From Kitasatospora sp. NBC_01246 (GTDB lineage: Bacteria; Actinomycetota; Actinomycetes; Streptomycetales; Streptomycetaceae), in assembly GCF_036226505.1 (NCBI RefSeq), contig NZ_CP108484.1, positions 1,674,001-1,738,000 of the forward strand: 64,000 nt of DNA. Direction: 5' to 3'. Below are positions 35,320 through 44,252 of the stretch, piece after piece. Position 1 is the first letter of the stretch, and the number at the start of each line of letters is the position of its first letter. Both the position numbers and the translations under genes were made by a program. Under the pieces are notes generated by a model that did no database searches, was not told the DNA's origin, and worked only from the letters and a program-made list of their open reading frames with translations.

Positions 35320-35338
35320 ACCTCGGCGCGCCCGAGGT
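35320..35338. other. Leader hairpin upstream of methyltransferase
   Basis: ACCTCGG and CCGAGGT arms with a 5-nt loop, 35 nt before the methyltransferase ATG. It may be a leader structure or operator. Confidence 0.3.
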
Positions 35339-35372
35339 CCGGGCGCCCGCCTCACGAGGAAGCCGAGCAGCG

Positions 35373-36182
35373 ATGGACCAGAACCGCATTCCCGCGACCG
35401 TCCGACGGACGTACGGCGTCGACGACCTGAGTCAGGCCCCCAGCTTCGCGGGCGGATTCATCAACTTCGGCGACTGGAGCGGCATCGACACCGACGCGCC
35501 CACCCCGGAGGACCGCATCCGCAGCCAGGAGGAGCTGTACCGCCGGGTGCTGCGCTCGTTCCCGGCCCCCACCGAGCGGCTGCGGCTGGCCGAGGTGGGC
35601 TGCGGCCGGGGCCTCGGCGCGGCGCTCGCGCTCTGCGAGTTCCGGTTCGCCGCGGTGACGGGCGTGGACATCCACCCGGACCAGGTCGAACGCGCCCGCG
35701 CGGTCAACGCCCGCGCGCTGGCGACGTTCCCGGACCGTCTCGCCTACAGCCTGGGCGCGGCGGACGACCTGCCCTTCCCGGACGCCGCCCTGGACGGCCT
35801 CTACTCCGTGGAGGCGGCCCAGCACTTCCGTGAACTGACCGGCTTCGCCCGCGAGTCGGCCCGGGTGCTGCGCCCCGGCGGCCGGCTGGCCGTGACGACC
35901 TTCTTCAGCTCCGGCCCGGAGGTCGCCGAGCGGCTGAGCATCCTGCTCGGCAGCTTCGCCGAGGGCCTGGACGTCGCCCACCCGCTCGCCGCCTTCACCG
36001 ACGACCTCACCGCCGCCGGCTTCACCGAGGTCACCGCCGAGTCGATCGGCACCGCCGTCTGGCCCGGTCTGGACCGCTACCTGAAGGACACCGTGCCGCC
36101 CGGCCACTGGGCCCGCAACTTCCTCGCCGCCTGGCAGAGCGGCCTGCTCGACTACCACCTCGTCACCGCCACCCGCGTCTGA
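35373..36182 (+). CDS. SAM-dependent class I methyltransferase
   Basis: The 269-residue protein has motif I EVGCGRGLGAALA, an acidic loop after GVDIHPDQVERA, LGAADDLPFPDAALDGLYSVEA as motif II/post-II, and RVLRPGGRLAVTTFF. It resembles small-molecule methyltransferases of the UbiE/sterol type. The ATG at 35373 follows GAGGA by about 12 nt. It lies 176 nt upstream of, and codirectional with, a stand-alone condensation-domain gene. A joint role in modifying one metabolite is plausible but inferred. Confidence 0.85.
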   Translation: MDQNRIPATVRRTYGVDDLSQAPSFAGGFINFGDWSGIDTDAPTPEDRIRSQEELYRRVLRSFPAPTERLRLAEVGCGRGLGAALALCEFRFAAVTGVDIHPDQVERARAVNARALATFPDRLAYSLGAADDLPFPDAALDGLYSVEAAQHFRELTGFARESARVLRPGGRLAVTTFFSSGPEVAERLSILLGSFAEGLDVAHPLAAFTDDLTAAGFTEVTAESIGTAVWPGLDRYLKDTVPPGHWARNFLAAWQSGLLDYHLVTATRV

Positions 36183-36358
36183 CCGCACCGCACCGGGCGG
36201 CGCCCCCGGCCGAAATCCGAGGCTCGACGTGACCATGGCGGTGCGCCACACTCTTCCCTTGGCAACACACGCGCTCCCACCGCACCGACCGCCCCATGCC
36301 GAGGAGGCGACGCAGCCGCACCGCGCCGCTTCCACCACCGCACATCGGAGAGCACACG

Positions 36359-37798
36359 GTGACCACGAGTCAGCAACTGGAGATCGACTTCTCGTCCGGC
36401 AGATCCGGCACGGGACCGGCCACCTGGGGCCAGCAGGCCATCTGGGACGCCGTGGGCCGGCTGGCTCCGGCCGACGCGCCGCGCTACAACATCACGGCCT
36501 CCGCCCCGCTGGACCCGGGCCTGCCGGTGGCGGTCGTGCTGGGCGCCCTGGAGGGCCTGCTCCAGCTGCACGACTCGCTGCGCACCCGGCTCGTCGAGGA
36601 CGACCGGGGGCGACTGCGGCAGATCGTCGACCCGGCCGGCCGGCTGACCGTGCACACCCGCCGGTGCGACGGCGACGCGGCCGACCTCGCCGCGGTCGGC
36701 GCCGCCCTGCACGAGGAGTTGGCGGCGCTGCCCTTCGACTGCACCGCGCAGTGGCCGATACGCGTCGGCCTGGTCGAGACGGCCGGGCTGGTCCGGCACA
36801 TGGCGCTCGTCCTCTCCCACACGGCCCTGGACGGCGCGGGCATGGGCCTGCTGGTGCTGGACCTCAGCGAGCTGGCTCAGGGCGCCTCGGTGGAAGCCAT
36901 CAGCACCCTCCGCGGCGCCCAGCAACCGCTCGAAGAGGCGGAGTTCCAGACCTCCGCGCGCGGTCTGCGGCGCGATGTGAACGCCCGCGCCCATGTGGTG
37001 CGCAAGCTACGGCTGGGGCCGCCGCGGCTCTTCCCGCCCGCCGCGACCCACGCGCCGGAGCCCTTCCCGAACGCCGTGCTCAGCTCCCCGGCGCTGCTCC
37101 GGGCGGTCGACACGGTCGCGGCCGGCCACCGGGCGAGCACTTCCTCGGTGCTGCTCGCCGCGGTGGCGGTGATGACCGCGCGGCTCTCCGGCTCTCCGGA
37201 CGCGGTGCTCCAGGTGATCGTCAACAACCGGTTCCTGCCCGGGCTGGCCTCCGCGGTGAGCCCGGTGGCCGGCGATGGCCTGTTCCATCTGCCGGACGCG
37301 GACGGCGAGTTCGGTGACGCCGTCCGCCGCACCCATGCCGCCTCGATCGCCACCTACCGGCACGCCTACTACAACAAGCGCCTGCTGGACGAGGAGATCG
37401 CCCGGCTGACCGCCGAACACGGCCCGCTCGCCGACCGCTCCTGCGTCTTCAACGACACCCGCGACCTGCTCCCGTCGATGCTCGCCGCGCCCGACACCGA
37501 GTCCGATCCCGACCCCGGGCCCGACTCCGAGCCCGGGTCCGACCACGACCCCCGAGCCGGAGCAGGGGCGGCCGACGCCGGCACCACCCTCACCTGGCCG
37601 GTCGAGTTCCCGCCGCGCCCCGGCCTCTCCTACGCCCTGGACGCGCTCCAGACCCCGGACGCGCTCCAGCTCGCGATGACGGCGGACAGCTCGGTGCTCC
37701 CCCGCCCCGCGATGGAGCGGTTCCTCTACGGCGTCGAGGCCCTGATCCTCAGCGAGGCCCGGGCGCTGGCCCCGGCCCTGGCCGTGCCCGCCTCCTGA
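36359..37798 (+). CDS. Stand-alone condensation-domain protein
   Basis: The 479-residue product resembles an NRPS condensation-domain acyltransferase without carrier or adenylation domains. Visible marks are ATWGQQAIWDAV near the start, LHDSLRTRLVED, and VLSHTALDGAG, the family HHxxxDG motif with Ser153 in place of the first His but catalytic-position His154 and Asp158-Gly159 kept. The later VVNNRF/RFLPGL-type segment fits the C-terminal half. The GTG at 36359 follows GGAGA. Such proteins join acyl/amino groups or have carrier-independent roles. A Glu/Asp/Pro-rich insert (about 380-405) is unusual. Confidence 0.8.
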   Translation: MTTSQQLEIDFSSGRSGTGPATWGQQAIWDAVGRLAPADAPRYNITASAPLDPGLPVAVVLGALEGLLQLHDSLRTRLVEDDRGRLRQIVDPAGRLTVHTRRCDGDAADLAAVGAALHEELAALPFDCTAQWPIRVGLVETAGLVRHMALVLSHTALDGAGMGLLVLDLSELAQGASVEAISTLRGAQQPLEEAEFQTSARGLRRDVNARAHVVRKLRLGPPRLFPPAATHAPEPFPNAVLSSPALLRAVDTVAAGHRASTSSVLLAAVAVMTARLSGSPDAVLQVIVNNRFLPGLASAVSPVAGDGLFHLPDADGEFGDAVRRTHAASIATYRHAYYNKRLLDEEIARLTAEHGPLADRSCVFNDTRDLLPSMLAAPDTESDPDPGPDSEPGSDHDPRAGAGAADAGTTLTWPVEFPPRPGLSYALDALQTPDALQLAMTADSSVLPRPAMERFLYGVEALILSEARALAPALAVPAS

Positions 37799-37826
37799 CC
37801 ACCCGCGCCGCCGCCCCGCACGGAGC

Positions 37827-37854
37827 CCGGCCGACCGCTCCACCGGTCGGCCGG
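37827..37854. terminator. Bidirectional terminator
   Basis: A perfect 10-bp stem CCGGCCGACC/GGTCGGCCGG with an 8-nt loop, between the convergent condensation-domain and aminopeptidase genes. Confidence 0.7.
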
Positions 37855-37863
37855 ACCGGTGCG

Positions 37864-39399
37864 TCAGTGCCGCTGCTCGTGGACCGAGTTGGTCTCCTGG
37901 ATCTTCTTCCACGACTTCGGCTCCGGCAGCTGCGCCTTGGCCGTCGGCGCCAGGGCCGGCGCGCCGGCCGCGCCGGGCGCCGACGCCGCCGGGACGCCCG
38001 CCGAGGAGAGGGCCGGCTTCGAGTCGGTGAACAGCCAGGTGTTGAAGAGCTCCCCGAGCGGCTTGCCGGAGATCCGCTCGGCGAAGGCCTGGAACTGCGG
38101 GATGGTGGCGTTGCCGTAGCGGCGCTCGGTCGGCCACCCCTTCAGGATCTTGAAGAACTTCTCGTCACCGACGGCGTTGCGCAGCGCCTGGATGGCCACC
38201 GCGCCCCGGTCGTAGACGGCTCCGGCGAACTGGTGGTCCGGCCCCGGGTCGCCCGGCCTGACCGTCCAGAAGGCGTCGCCGGCCGGGTAGAAGGAGTAGA
38301 CGTAGTCGGCGAGCTCCTGTGCGGTGCCCTCGTTCTCGTGCTCGGACCAGAGCCACTGCGCGTAGCGGGCGAAGCCCTCGTTGAGCCAGATGTCGCTCCA
38401 GCGCTGGACGGAGACGCTGTCGCCGTACCACTGGTGGGCCAGCTCGTGCACGACGACGGCGGTGTTGGCGCCGCGCGAGAACTGGGCGGGGCTGTAGAAC
38501 ACCTGGGTCTGGGTCTCCAGGGCGTAGCCGGTCCTCACGTTGGGGACGTAGCCGCCGACCGAGTCGAACGGGTACGCGCCGAAGTAGCCGCTCAGCCAGT
38601 CCACCACCTCGCCGGTCCGCTCGACGCTGGCCCGCGCCGCGCCGTCGTTGTCGCCGAGGTCCTTGCTGTAGGCGGTGGTGACCGGCAGCCCACCGGGCGT
38701 GGTGTCGGTCCTGATGTCGAACTTGCCGATCGCCAGGGTGGCCAGATAGGTCGCCTGCGGCTTGGCCTCGCGCCAGTTGTAGCGCGTCCAGCCGGCCTTG
38801 GAGCTCTGGCCGGTCAGCAGGCCGTTGCTGATCGCCTGGGTGCCGTCGGGCACCAGGACGGAGACGTCGAAGGTGGCCTTGTCGGTGGGGTGGTCGTTGC
38901 TCGGGAACCACCAGGGCGCGCTCTCCGGCTCGTTGGCCGCGACGCCGCCGTCGGGGGTGCGCAGCCAGGCGGAGAAGCCGTCGCGCTTCACCTCGCCGGG
39001 CTTGTCCGCGTAGCGGACCACCACGGTCACCGGGCTGCCCTTGGCGAGCGGCCGGGCCGGGGTGATCTCCAGCTCCGACTCGCCGGTGGCGGCGAACGTG
39101 GCCGGGCGGCCGTTGACCAGGATCTCCTTGACGCCGAGCACGAAGTCCAGGTTGAACCGGGTGAGGTCCTGGGTCGTGGTGGCGAGGATGGTGGTGGTGC
39201 CTTCCAGTTCGTCGGTCACGGGCTGGTATTTGAGTCGGATGTCGTAGTGCGAGACGTTGTACCCGCCGTTGCCGGCGTTGGGGTAGTAGGTGTCGCCGAT
39301 GCCCGCGGCGCCCGGGCCGCCCTGGGCGGCGGAGGCGGGGACGGTCAGCAGCAGGGCGAGCGCGCCGGCGGCGGCGGGGACGAGCATTCTCTTGCGCAA
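37864..39399 (-). CDS. Secreted M1-family zinc aminopeptidase
   Basis: The 511-residue product has a signal peptide (LRKRMLVPAAAGALALLLTV, cleavage near ASA). The peptidase M1 domain shows GYALETQTQ, zinc motif HELAHQWYGD (His318, Glu319, His322) and LNEGFARY (Glu341). It should release N-terminal residues from peptides outside the cell. It is shorter than cytoplasmic PepN and ends soon after the catalytic and helical regions. TTG 39399 lies 6 nt after GGAG and begins a canonical signal peptide; GTG 39417 and ATG 39387 are alternatives with poorer sites. Confidence 0.88.
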   Translation of the reverse strand: MRKRMLVPAAAGALALLLTVPASAAQGGPGAAGIGDTYYPNAGNGGYNVSHYDIRLKYQPVTDELEGTTTILATTTQDLTRFNLDFVLGVKEILVNGRPATFAATGESELEITPARPLAKGSPVTVVVRYADKPGEVKRDGFSAWLRTPDGGVAANEPESAPWWFPSNDHPTDKATFDVSVLVPDGTQAISNGLLTGQSSKAGWTRYNWREAKPQATYLATLAIGKFDIRTDTTPGGLPVTTAYSKDLGDNDGAARASVERTGEVVDWLSGYFGAYPFDSVGGYVPNVRTGYALETQTQVFYSPAQFSRGANTAVVVHELAHQWYGDSVSVQRWSDIWLNEGFARYAQWLWSEHENEGTAQELADYVYSFYPAGDAFWTVRPGDPGPDHQFAGAVYDRGAVAIQALRNAVGDEKFFKILKGWPTERRYGNATIPQFQAFAERISGKPLGELFNTWLFTDSKPALSSAGVPAASAPGAAGAPALAPTAKAQLPEPKSWKKIQETNSVHEQRH

Positions 39400-39563
39400 G
39401 GCGGTCTCCGGGGTCACTGGGACAGTGGGTCGGATCGATCCCTGTCCCGGCGGGCCCCGGCCCACTCCTCCGGGATGAAATGTTCATGAGAAGAAATGAG
39501 CCGACATGGCGCCGCCGCGCGCCCGTCACCCCCGACCGCTCGCGACCCGGACCCGACCCGGCC

Positions 39564-40436
39564 TCACGCCCCCAGCGCCACCGGCGCCCGCACCAGCGAG
39601 CCGTACTCCGTCCACGAGCCGTCGTAGTTCTTGACGTCCGGGTACCCGAGCAGCTCGGTGAGCGCGAACCAGGTGTGCGCCGAGCGCTCCCCGATCCGGC
39701 AGTACGCGATCACCTCGCGGTCCCGGGAGACCCCCTGCCCGCCGTACAGCGCGCGCAGCTCCTCGGCGGACCGGAAGGTGCCGTCGTCGTTGGCCGCCTG
39801 CGACCAGGGGATGTTCACCGCGCCGGGGATGTGCCCGGGCACCTGCGCCTGCTCCCGCGGCAGGTGCGGCGGGGCCAGTGCCTCGCCCCGGTACTCGGCC
39901 GGCGAGCGGACGTCGACCAGGACGGCGTCGGTGCCGGGCTTGGCGAACACCTCGGCCGTGGCCAGCACCTCGTCGCGCAGCGCCCGCACCTCGGGGTGTT
40001 CGGGCCCGCTCAGCCGGAGGGCGCTGTGCTGGTAGTCCATCACCTCCTGGCTGAGCTCCCGCTCCTCCAGCTCCCACTTCTTGCGTCCGCCGTCGAGCAG
40101 CCGCACCGGTCCGAAGCCGCGCAGCCGCAGCAGCCAGTAGGCGTAGGCGGCGAACCAGTTGTTGTTGCCGCCGTACAGCACCACGGTGGTGTCGTCCTCC
40201 ACGTCGGCCGCGCGCAGCAGCTGCTGCACGCCCTCGCGGTCGGCGTAGTCGCGGCCCACCCGGCTGTGCAGGTCGGTGGTCCAGTTCCAGCCGACCGCTC
40301 CGGGGATGTGCCCCTGCCCGTACGCCGTGGTGTCCTCGTCCACCTCGACGATGCGGACGGTGCCGTCGTCGAGGTGCCGGGCGAGCCACTCGGTGGGGAC
40401 CAGCGCCTCGGGGTGTGCGTAGCCGTTGCCGGTCAT
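39564..40436 (-). CDS. Sulfurtransferase with two rhodanese domains
   Basis: The 290-residue product has two rhodanese folds: an inactive N-terminal one (GHIPGAVGWNW, VVLYGGNNNW) and a catalytic one (DVRSPAEYRG, GHIPGAVNIPW, VIAYCRIGERSAHTW with Cys246). It should move sulfane sulfur from thiosulfate or 3-mercaptopyruvate to cyanide or thiol acceptors in the cytoplasm. The loop CRIGERS is closer to thiosulfate than to mercaptopyruvate enzymes. The ATG follows AAGGAGGG. It is alone on its strand segment, with a methyltransferase gene upstream on the same strand. Confidence 0.9.
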   Translation of the reverse strand: MTGNGYAHPEALVPTEWLARHLDDGTVRIVEVDEDTTAYGQGHIPGAVGWNWTTDLHSRVGRDYADREGVQQLLRAADVEDDTTVVLYGGNNNWFAAYAYWLLRLRGFGPVRLLDGGRKKWELEERELSQEVMDYQHSALRLSGPEHPEVRALRDEVLATAEVFAKPGTDAVLVDVRSPAEYRGEALAPPHLPREQAQVPGHIPGAVNIPWSQAANDDGTFRSAEELRALYGGQGVSRDREVIAYCRIGERSAHTWFALTELLGYPDVKNYDGSWTEYGSLVRAPVALGA

Positions 40437-40513
40437 CGCTGCCCTCCTTCACTCGGACTCTTCGAACCTACGTCCGACCACAGAGCCCGGCCACCCCCGC
40501 CCGCCGCGGCCCG

Positions 40514-41593
40514 CTATCCCTCGGCCCCGGCCGGCCGCACCACGTAGTACAGGTTGAGCACGTCGCCCTCGACCCGCTTCGTCTCCATCGCGCCGAACCC
40601 GGCCTCGGCGAGCATCCGGCGGGCCGTCTGCTCGCCCCAGACCGTGCCCAGCCCCGCACCGCCCTCACCGAGCGAGACCGTCATGCAGTAGAAGGTCGAC
40701 AGCGCGTACAGCGCCGGGGCGAGCGGGTGGTCGATGTTCTCCTCCAGCCGGCTGCTGGCGGCGATGTCGCCCATCAGGAAGACGCCGTCCGGCCGCAGCG
40801 CACCGGCGACGGCGGCCAGCGTCCGGGCCGGGCGGGCCAGGTCGTGGATCACGTCGAAGGCGGTGACCAGGTCGTAGGAGCCGGAGAGCGCGGCGGAGTC
40901 GGCGACCTCGAAGCGGGCGTTGGCCAGGCCCAGCTCGGCGGCCTCGGCCCGCGCCGCTTCGATGCCGGCCTCCGAGATGTCGACCCCGGTGCAGCGGCTC
41001 TCGGGGAAGGCCCGGGCGATCAGGTTGACGGCGTGCCCCTGCCCGGTGCCGATGTCGAGGGTGTCGATCCCGGCCCGCAGCCGCTCGGTCAGCCCCGGCA
41101 CGAGCGGGAGGATGGCCTCCACCAGGGCCACGTCGTACACCCGCCGCGACTCCTCGCCCTGCAGGGCCTGGAACCGCGGGTACGCCGAGTAGGGCACCCC
41201 GCCGCCCTTCCGGAAGGCCTCCACCACCTGCTGCTCGACCTCGCCCATCAGCGCCAGGTACTGCATCAGCCCGGCCATGTTGTCCGGGCCGGCCGCCCTG
41301 GTCAGGGAGGCCGCGTGCTCGGGCGGCAGCGCGTAGGTGGACCGCTTCGGGTCGTAGTCGACGATCCCGCCGACCACCATGGCGCCCAGCCACTCCCGGA
41401 CGTAGCGCTCGTTCAGCCCGCCGGCGCGGGCGATCTCCTCACTGGTCGAGGGGGCGAGCCCGGCCATGGTGTCGAAGAGCTCGGTCTGATGGCCGATGCT
41501 GGCCATGAATCCCAGGCAGGCGTCGTTCAGCAGGTGCAGGGTGCGCCCCGCGAACTCCTCTTGCCGGACCGGATCGAGTGCCGAAGCGGACAT
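40514..41593 (-). CDS. SAM-dependent methyltransferase with N-terminal winged helix
   Basis: The 359-residue product has an N-terminal helical/winged-helix region (STSEEIARAGGLNERYVREW, resembling O-methyltransferase dimerisation domains), then a class I methyltransferase domain. That domain shows LDIGTGQGHAV, GVDISEAGI, VADSAALSGSYDLVTAFDVI and GALRPDGVFLMGD. The substrate is not evident. ATG 41593 gives better spacing to GGAGG than the adjacent ATG 41596. The next downstream gene on the strand is the sulfurtransferase. Confidence 0.85.
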   Translation of the reverse strand: MSASALDPVRQEEFAGRTLHLLNDACLGFMASIGHQTELFDTMAGLAPSTSEEIARAGGLNERYVREWLGAMVVGGIVDYDPKRSTYALPPEHAASLTRAAGPDNMAGLMQYLALMGEVEQQVVEAFRKGGGVPYSAYPRFQALQGEESRRVYDVALVEAILPLVPGLTERLRAGIDTLDIGTGQGHAVNLIARAFPESRCTGVDISEAGIEAARAEAAELGLANARFEVADSAALSGSYDLVTAFDVIHDLARPARTLAAVAGALRPDGVFLMGDIAASSRLEENIDHPLAPALYALSTFYCMTVSLGEGGAGLGTVWGEQTARRMLAEAGFGAMETKRVEGDVLNLYYVVRPAGAEG

Positions 41594-41749
41594 CATTCCT
41601 CCTCCGCCGTCGGAGCCGACGCGAACCCCTCCCCCAGTCACGCTACGCCGCCCGCCCGGCCGGGGCCGATCGGCGGCGGCCCCACGGATCGGCGCGGGCG
41701 GCCCGGCGATGACGACCGGGCCGCCCCGCGCCCACCGGGGTCGGCCGGC

Positions 41750-42076
41750 TCAGGAGAAGACGACGGACCGCAGGTGGAGCCGGTTGCTGTACTTCTTGCC
41801 CGGGAGCATCACGAAGAAGACGTCGCCCGCGCAGTCGAAGTCGAGGTAGACCGTGGCCGTCGAGCGGGTGTGGTTCTCGGGCGCGAAGGCCGGAACGTCG
41901 GTGGTGGCGCCCGGGAGGTCGACGCACTCGCCGCTCACCGGGTCGGCCAGACCGGTCTCCGCCCCGCGGCCGACCTTGTAGAGGAAGTCACCGGTGGCCG
42001 CACCGGCGGAGGCGGGTACCGCGAGGACGAGGGCGATGGCGCTGGCGGCGGCGAGCGTGGCGTTGCGGAGACGCAT
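41750..42076 (-). CDS. Small secreted protein
   Basis: The 108-residue product has a signal peptide MRLRNATLAAASAIALVLAV ending near SAGA, leaving a mature domain of about 75 residues with two Cys (GECVDL, FDCAGD) that could form a disulfide. The gene is preceded by AAAGG. No family recognised. The compact beta-type pattern suggests a small extracellular binding or inhibitor protein. Confidence 0.65.
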   Translation of the reverse strand: MRLRNATLAAASAIALVLAVPASAGAATGDFLYKVGRGAETGLADPVSGECVDLPGATTDVPAFAPENHTRSTATVYLDFDCAGDVFFVMLPGKKYSNRLHLRSVVFS

Positions 42077-42173
42077 GGGGGAGGGGCCTTTCAGGGCGGT
42101 ACACACGGGTACCGGGGAAACTGATGCGAGAACACCCTAGAAGCCCAAAAAGCGCAGAAACGGTTCTTCCAAT

Positions 42174-42189
42174 CCACTCTTTCGAGTGG
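42174..42189 (-). terminator. GNRA-capped hairpin after deacetylase gene
   Basis: On the minus strand it is CCACTC-GAAA-GAGTGG: a 6-bp stem with a GAAA tetraloop, about 50 nt after the deacetylase stop. It is unusual here in being AT-containing. Confidence 0.5.
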
Positions 42190-42238
42190 TTTAGACGGAA
42201 ATGCCGCTACCTGGCACCACTCCCCCGCACATGCGTCC

Positions 42239-43177
42239 TCACCCCGGCGGTGCGGTGAAGTAGTACCCGGAGTCGATCAGCACCGGCAGGTACGCCTTCA
42301 GCGCGGCCACCGTCTGCGAACGGTCGCCGCCGCCGTCGTGGTTCAGCACGATCGCGCCCGGCCGGACGTCCTTCAGGATCCGCTCGGTGATCACCGAGGT
42401 GCCCGGCCTGGCCCAGTCGCGCGGATCCACCGACCACCCCATCGACCGCATCCCGAGCGAGGCGCTGACCTTGAGCGCGGCCGTGGACCAGTCCCCGCCG
42501 GGCGCGCGGAACCAGGTCGGCGGCTTCCCGGTGGTCCGGTTCAGCAGGTCGGAGGTGCGCTCCAGTTCGTCGCGCACCTTGCCCTCCGAGAGGCTCCGCA
42601 GATCCGGGTGGGTCCAGGTGTGGTTGGCGATGTGGTGGCCGCGCGCCGCGATCTCCCGGACCAGCCCGGGGTGCTCGACGGCGTTCTCGCCGATCAGGAA
42701 GAAGGTGGCCCTGATCCGGTACTGCTCCAGCAGGGCCAGCACGGTCGGGGTGTGGCGCGGGTCCGGGCCGTCGTCGATGGTGAGGGCCACCACCCGGCGT
42801 TCGGCGTCGAGTTCGTACACCGGCTTGCTCTCGGCGGCCGTCAGCACCCGGGGCGCGGCGACCGGCGCGACCGAGGCGGCGGGTGCGGAGGAGGCGGGGG
42901 CGGCGGGCGCCGAGGCGGGGCCGGCCGCGGAGGCAGAGGCGGAGGGGGCGGGCGAGGGAGCCGCGGAGGGCGGGGCCGAGGCGGCCGAAGCCGTCGCGGC
43001 GGCGGCGGGCACGGCGGCGGGCCCGTCCGAGGCCGCACCGGCGGCCTCGGCACCCGGCGCGGCGGCGGCCGCGCCGTCCAGCCCCTCCGACCCCCGGCAA
43101 CCGGCGACCCCGAGCAGCGACATCCCGGCCGCGACCAGTAGCAATCTACGCGAAGTAATCTGACGATCAGACAGCAT
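42239..43177 (-). CDS. Polysaccharide deacetylase lipoprotein (NodB domain, CE4)
   Basis: The 312-residue product has a lipoprotein signal with lipobox GVAGC, an Ala/Ser/Pro-rich spacer to about 115, and a NodB deacetylase domain. Motifs are TIDDGPD (catalytic base and metal Asp), HTWTHP (metal His pair), RAPGGDW and LNHDGGGDR. CE4 enzymes remove N- or O-acetyl groups from peptidoglycan, chitin or exopolysaccharide. A membrane-anchored form most likely acts on the wall. The ATG at 43177 follows GGGGAA. Confidence 0.9.
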   Translation of the reverse strand: MLSDRQITSRRLLLVAAGMSLLGVAGCRGSEGLDGAAAAAPGAEAAGAASDGPAAVPAAAATASAASAPPSAAPSPAPSASASAAGPASAPAAPASSAPAASVAPVAAPRVLTAAESKPVYELDAERRVVALTIDDGPDPRHTPTVLALLEQYRIRATFFLIGENAVEHPGLVREIAARGHHIANHTWTHPDLRSLSEGKVRDELERTSDLLNRTTGKPPTWFRAPGGDWSTAALKVSASLGMRSMGWSVDPRDWARPGTSVITERILKDVRPGAIVLNHDGGGDRSQTVAALKAYLPVLIDSGYYFTAPPG

Positions 43178-43351
43178 GATCGATGCTTCCCCCGCGAACC
43201 GTCACGCCTCCCACCGGCAACTCCGACGGCCCCCAGCATCACTCCGACGGCCCAGCCCCACCGCACCCCGGCGGACCGGGTGACCACCGCCCCGACCGGA
43301 CCGCTACGCTGACCTCCCCAGTGTGATGATCTGTCTTCAGAGGACGTGGCC

Positions 43352-44206
43352 ATGACGACAAGTCAGGACTTCTCCGACCAGGCCCAGGACGACGCCGTCG
43401 AGCTGAGCGAGTGGCAGCGTTTCGGCGTCGACACCAGCGCTCCGCACTCCGCACGCGTGTACGACTACTGGCTGGGCGGGAAGACCAACTTTCCTCCGGA
43501 CCGCGCCATGGGACAGGCCATCGAGCAGGCCGTCCCCAGCGTGAAGGCGATGGCCAAGGAGAACCGGGCGTTCCAGGGCCGCGCCGTCCGCTACCTGGCC
43601 CGGGAGCAGGGCATCCGGCAATTCCTCGACCTCGGCACCGGCATCCCCACCTCGCCCAACACCCACGAGATCGCCGAGGCGGTCAGCCCCGGCACCCGGG
43701 TGGTCTATGTCGACAACGACCCGATCGTGCTCGCCCACGCCCGGGCACTGATGGTCTCCACGCCCGCCAGCCGCACCACCTACATCCACGCCGACCTGGG
43801 CAAGCCCGCCGAACTGCTCGGCGACCCGGCGCTCACCTCCACGCTGGACCTCGACCAGCCGGTCGGCCTGCTGATGATCGCCGTCCTGATGCTGGTCGCC
43901 GACGAGGACGACCCGTGGGCCAAGGTCGCCGCGCTGCGCGACGCGCTGCCCAGCGGGAGCTGTCTGGCGCTCACCCACCCCACCCAGGACTTCGACCCGG
44001 CGAGCGTCGCCAAGGTCGCGGAGGCGGCCCGGGCCGGCGGGATGACCCTCGTCCCGCGCACCCGTGACGAGGTCGCCGCGTTCTTCGACGGCTGGGAGCT
44101 GATCGAGCCCGGGGTCGCCCCGGTGATGGGCTGGCGCCCGGACGGCGAGCCGCCGGCCGACCCGACCGCCGCCTACTACTGGGGCGGCGTCGCCCGGAAG
44201 CCGTAG
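43352..44206 (+). CDS. SAM-dependent methyltransferase, PF04672 family
   Basis: The 284-residue protein carries the family signature ARVYDYWLGGKTNFPPDR, then FLDLGTGIPTSPNTH, VVYVDNDPIVLAHA, HADLG and the C-terminal YYWGGVARKP. This family is expanded in streptomycetes and its substrates are mostly unknown. ATG 43352 lies 7 nt after AGAGGA; the upstream GTG 43346 is too close to that site. It converges with the DNA glycosylase gene over a strong hairpin. Confidence 0.88.
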   Translation: MTTSQDFSDQAQDDAVELSEWQRFGVDTSAPHSARVYDYWLGGKTNFPPDRAMGQAIEQAVPSVKAMAKENRAFQGRAVRYLAREQGIRQFLDLGTGIPTSPNTHEIAEAVSPGTRVVYVDNDPIVLAHARALMVSTPASRTTYIHADLGKPAELLGDPALTSTLDLDQPVGLLMIAVLMLVADEDDPWAKVAALRDALPSGSCLALTHPTQDFDPASVAKVAEAARAGGMTLVPRTRDEVAAFFDGWELIEPGVAPVMGWRPDGEPPADPTAAYYWGGVARKP

Positions 44207-44222
44207 GCGCGCCCGTCGGCAC

Positions 44223-44248
44223 CCCCCGGGGCGGACCGGCCCCGGGGG
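44223..44248. terminator. Bidirectional terminator
   Basis: A perfect 10-bp stem CCCCCGGGGC/GCCCCGGGGG with a 6-nt loop, between convergent methyltransferase and glycosylase genes. Confidence 0.7.
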
Positions 44249-44252
44249 CCCG

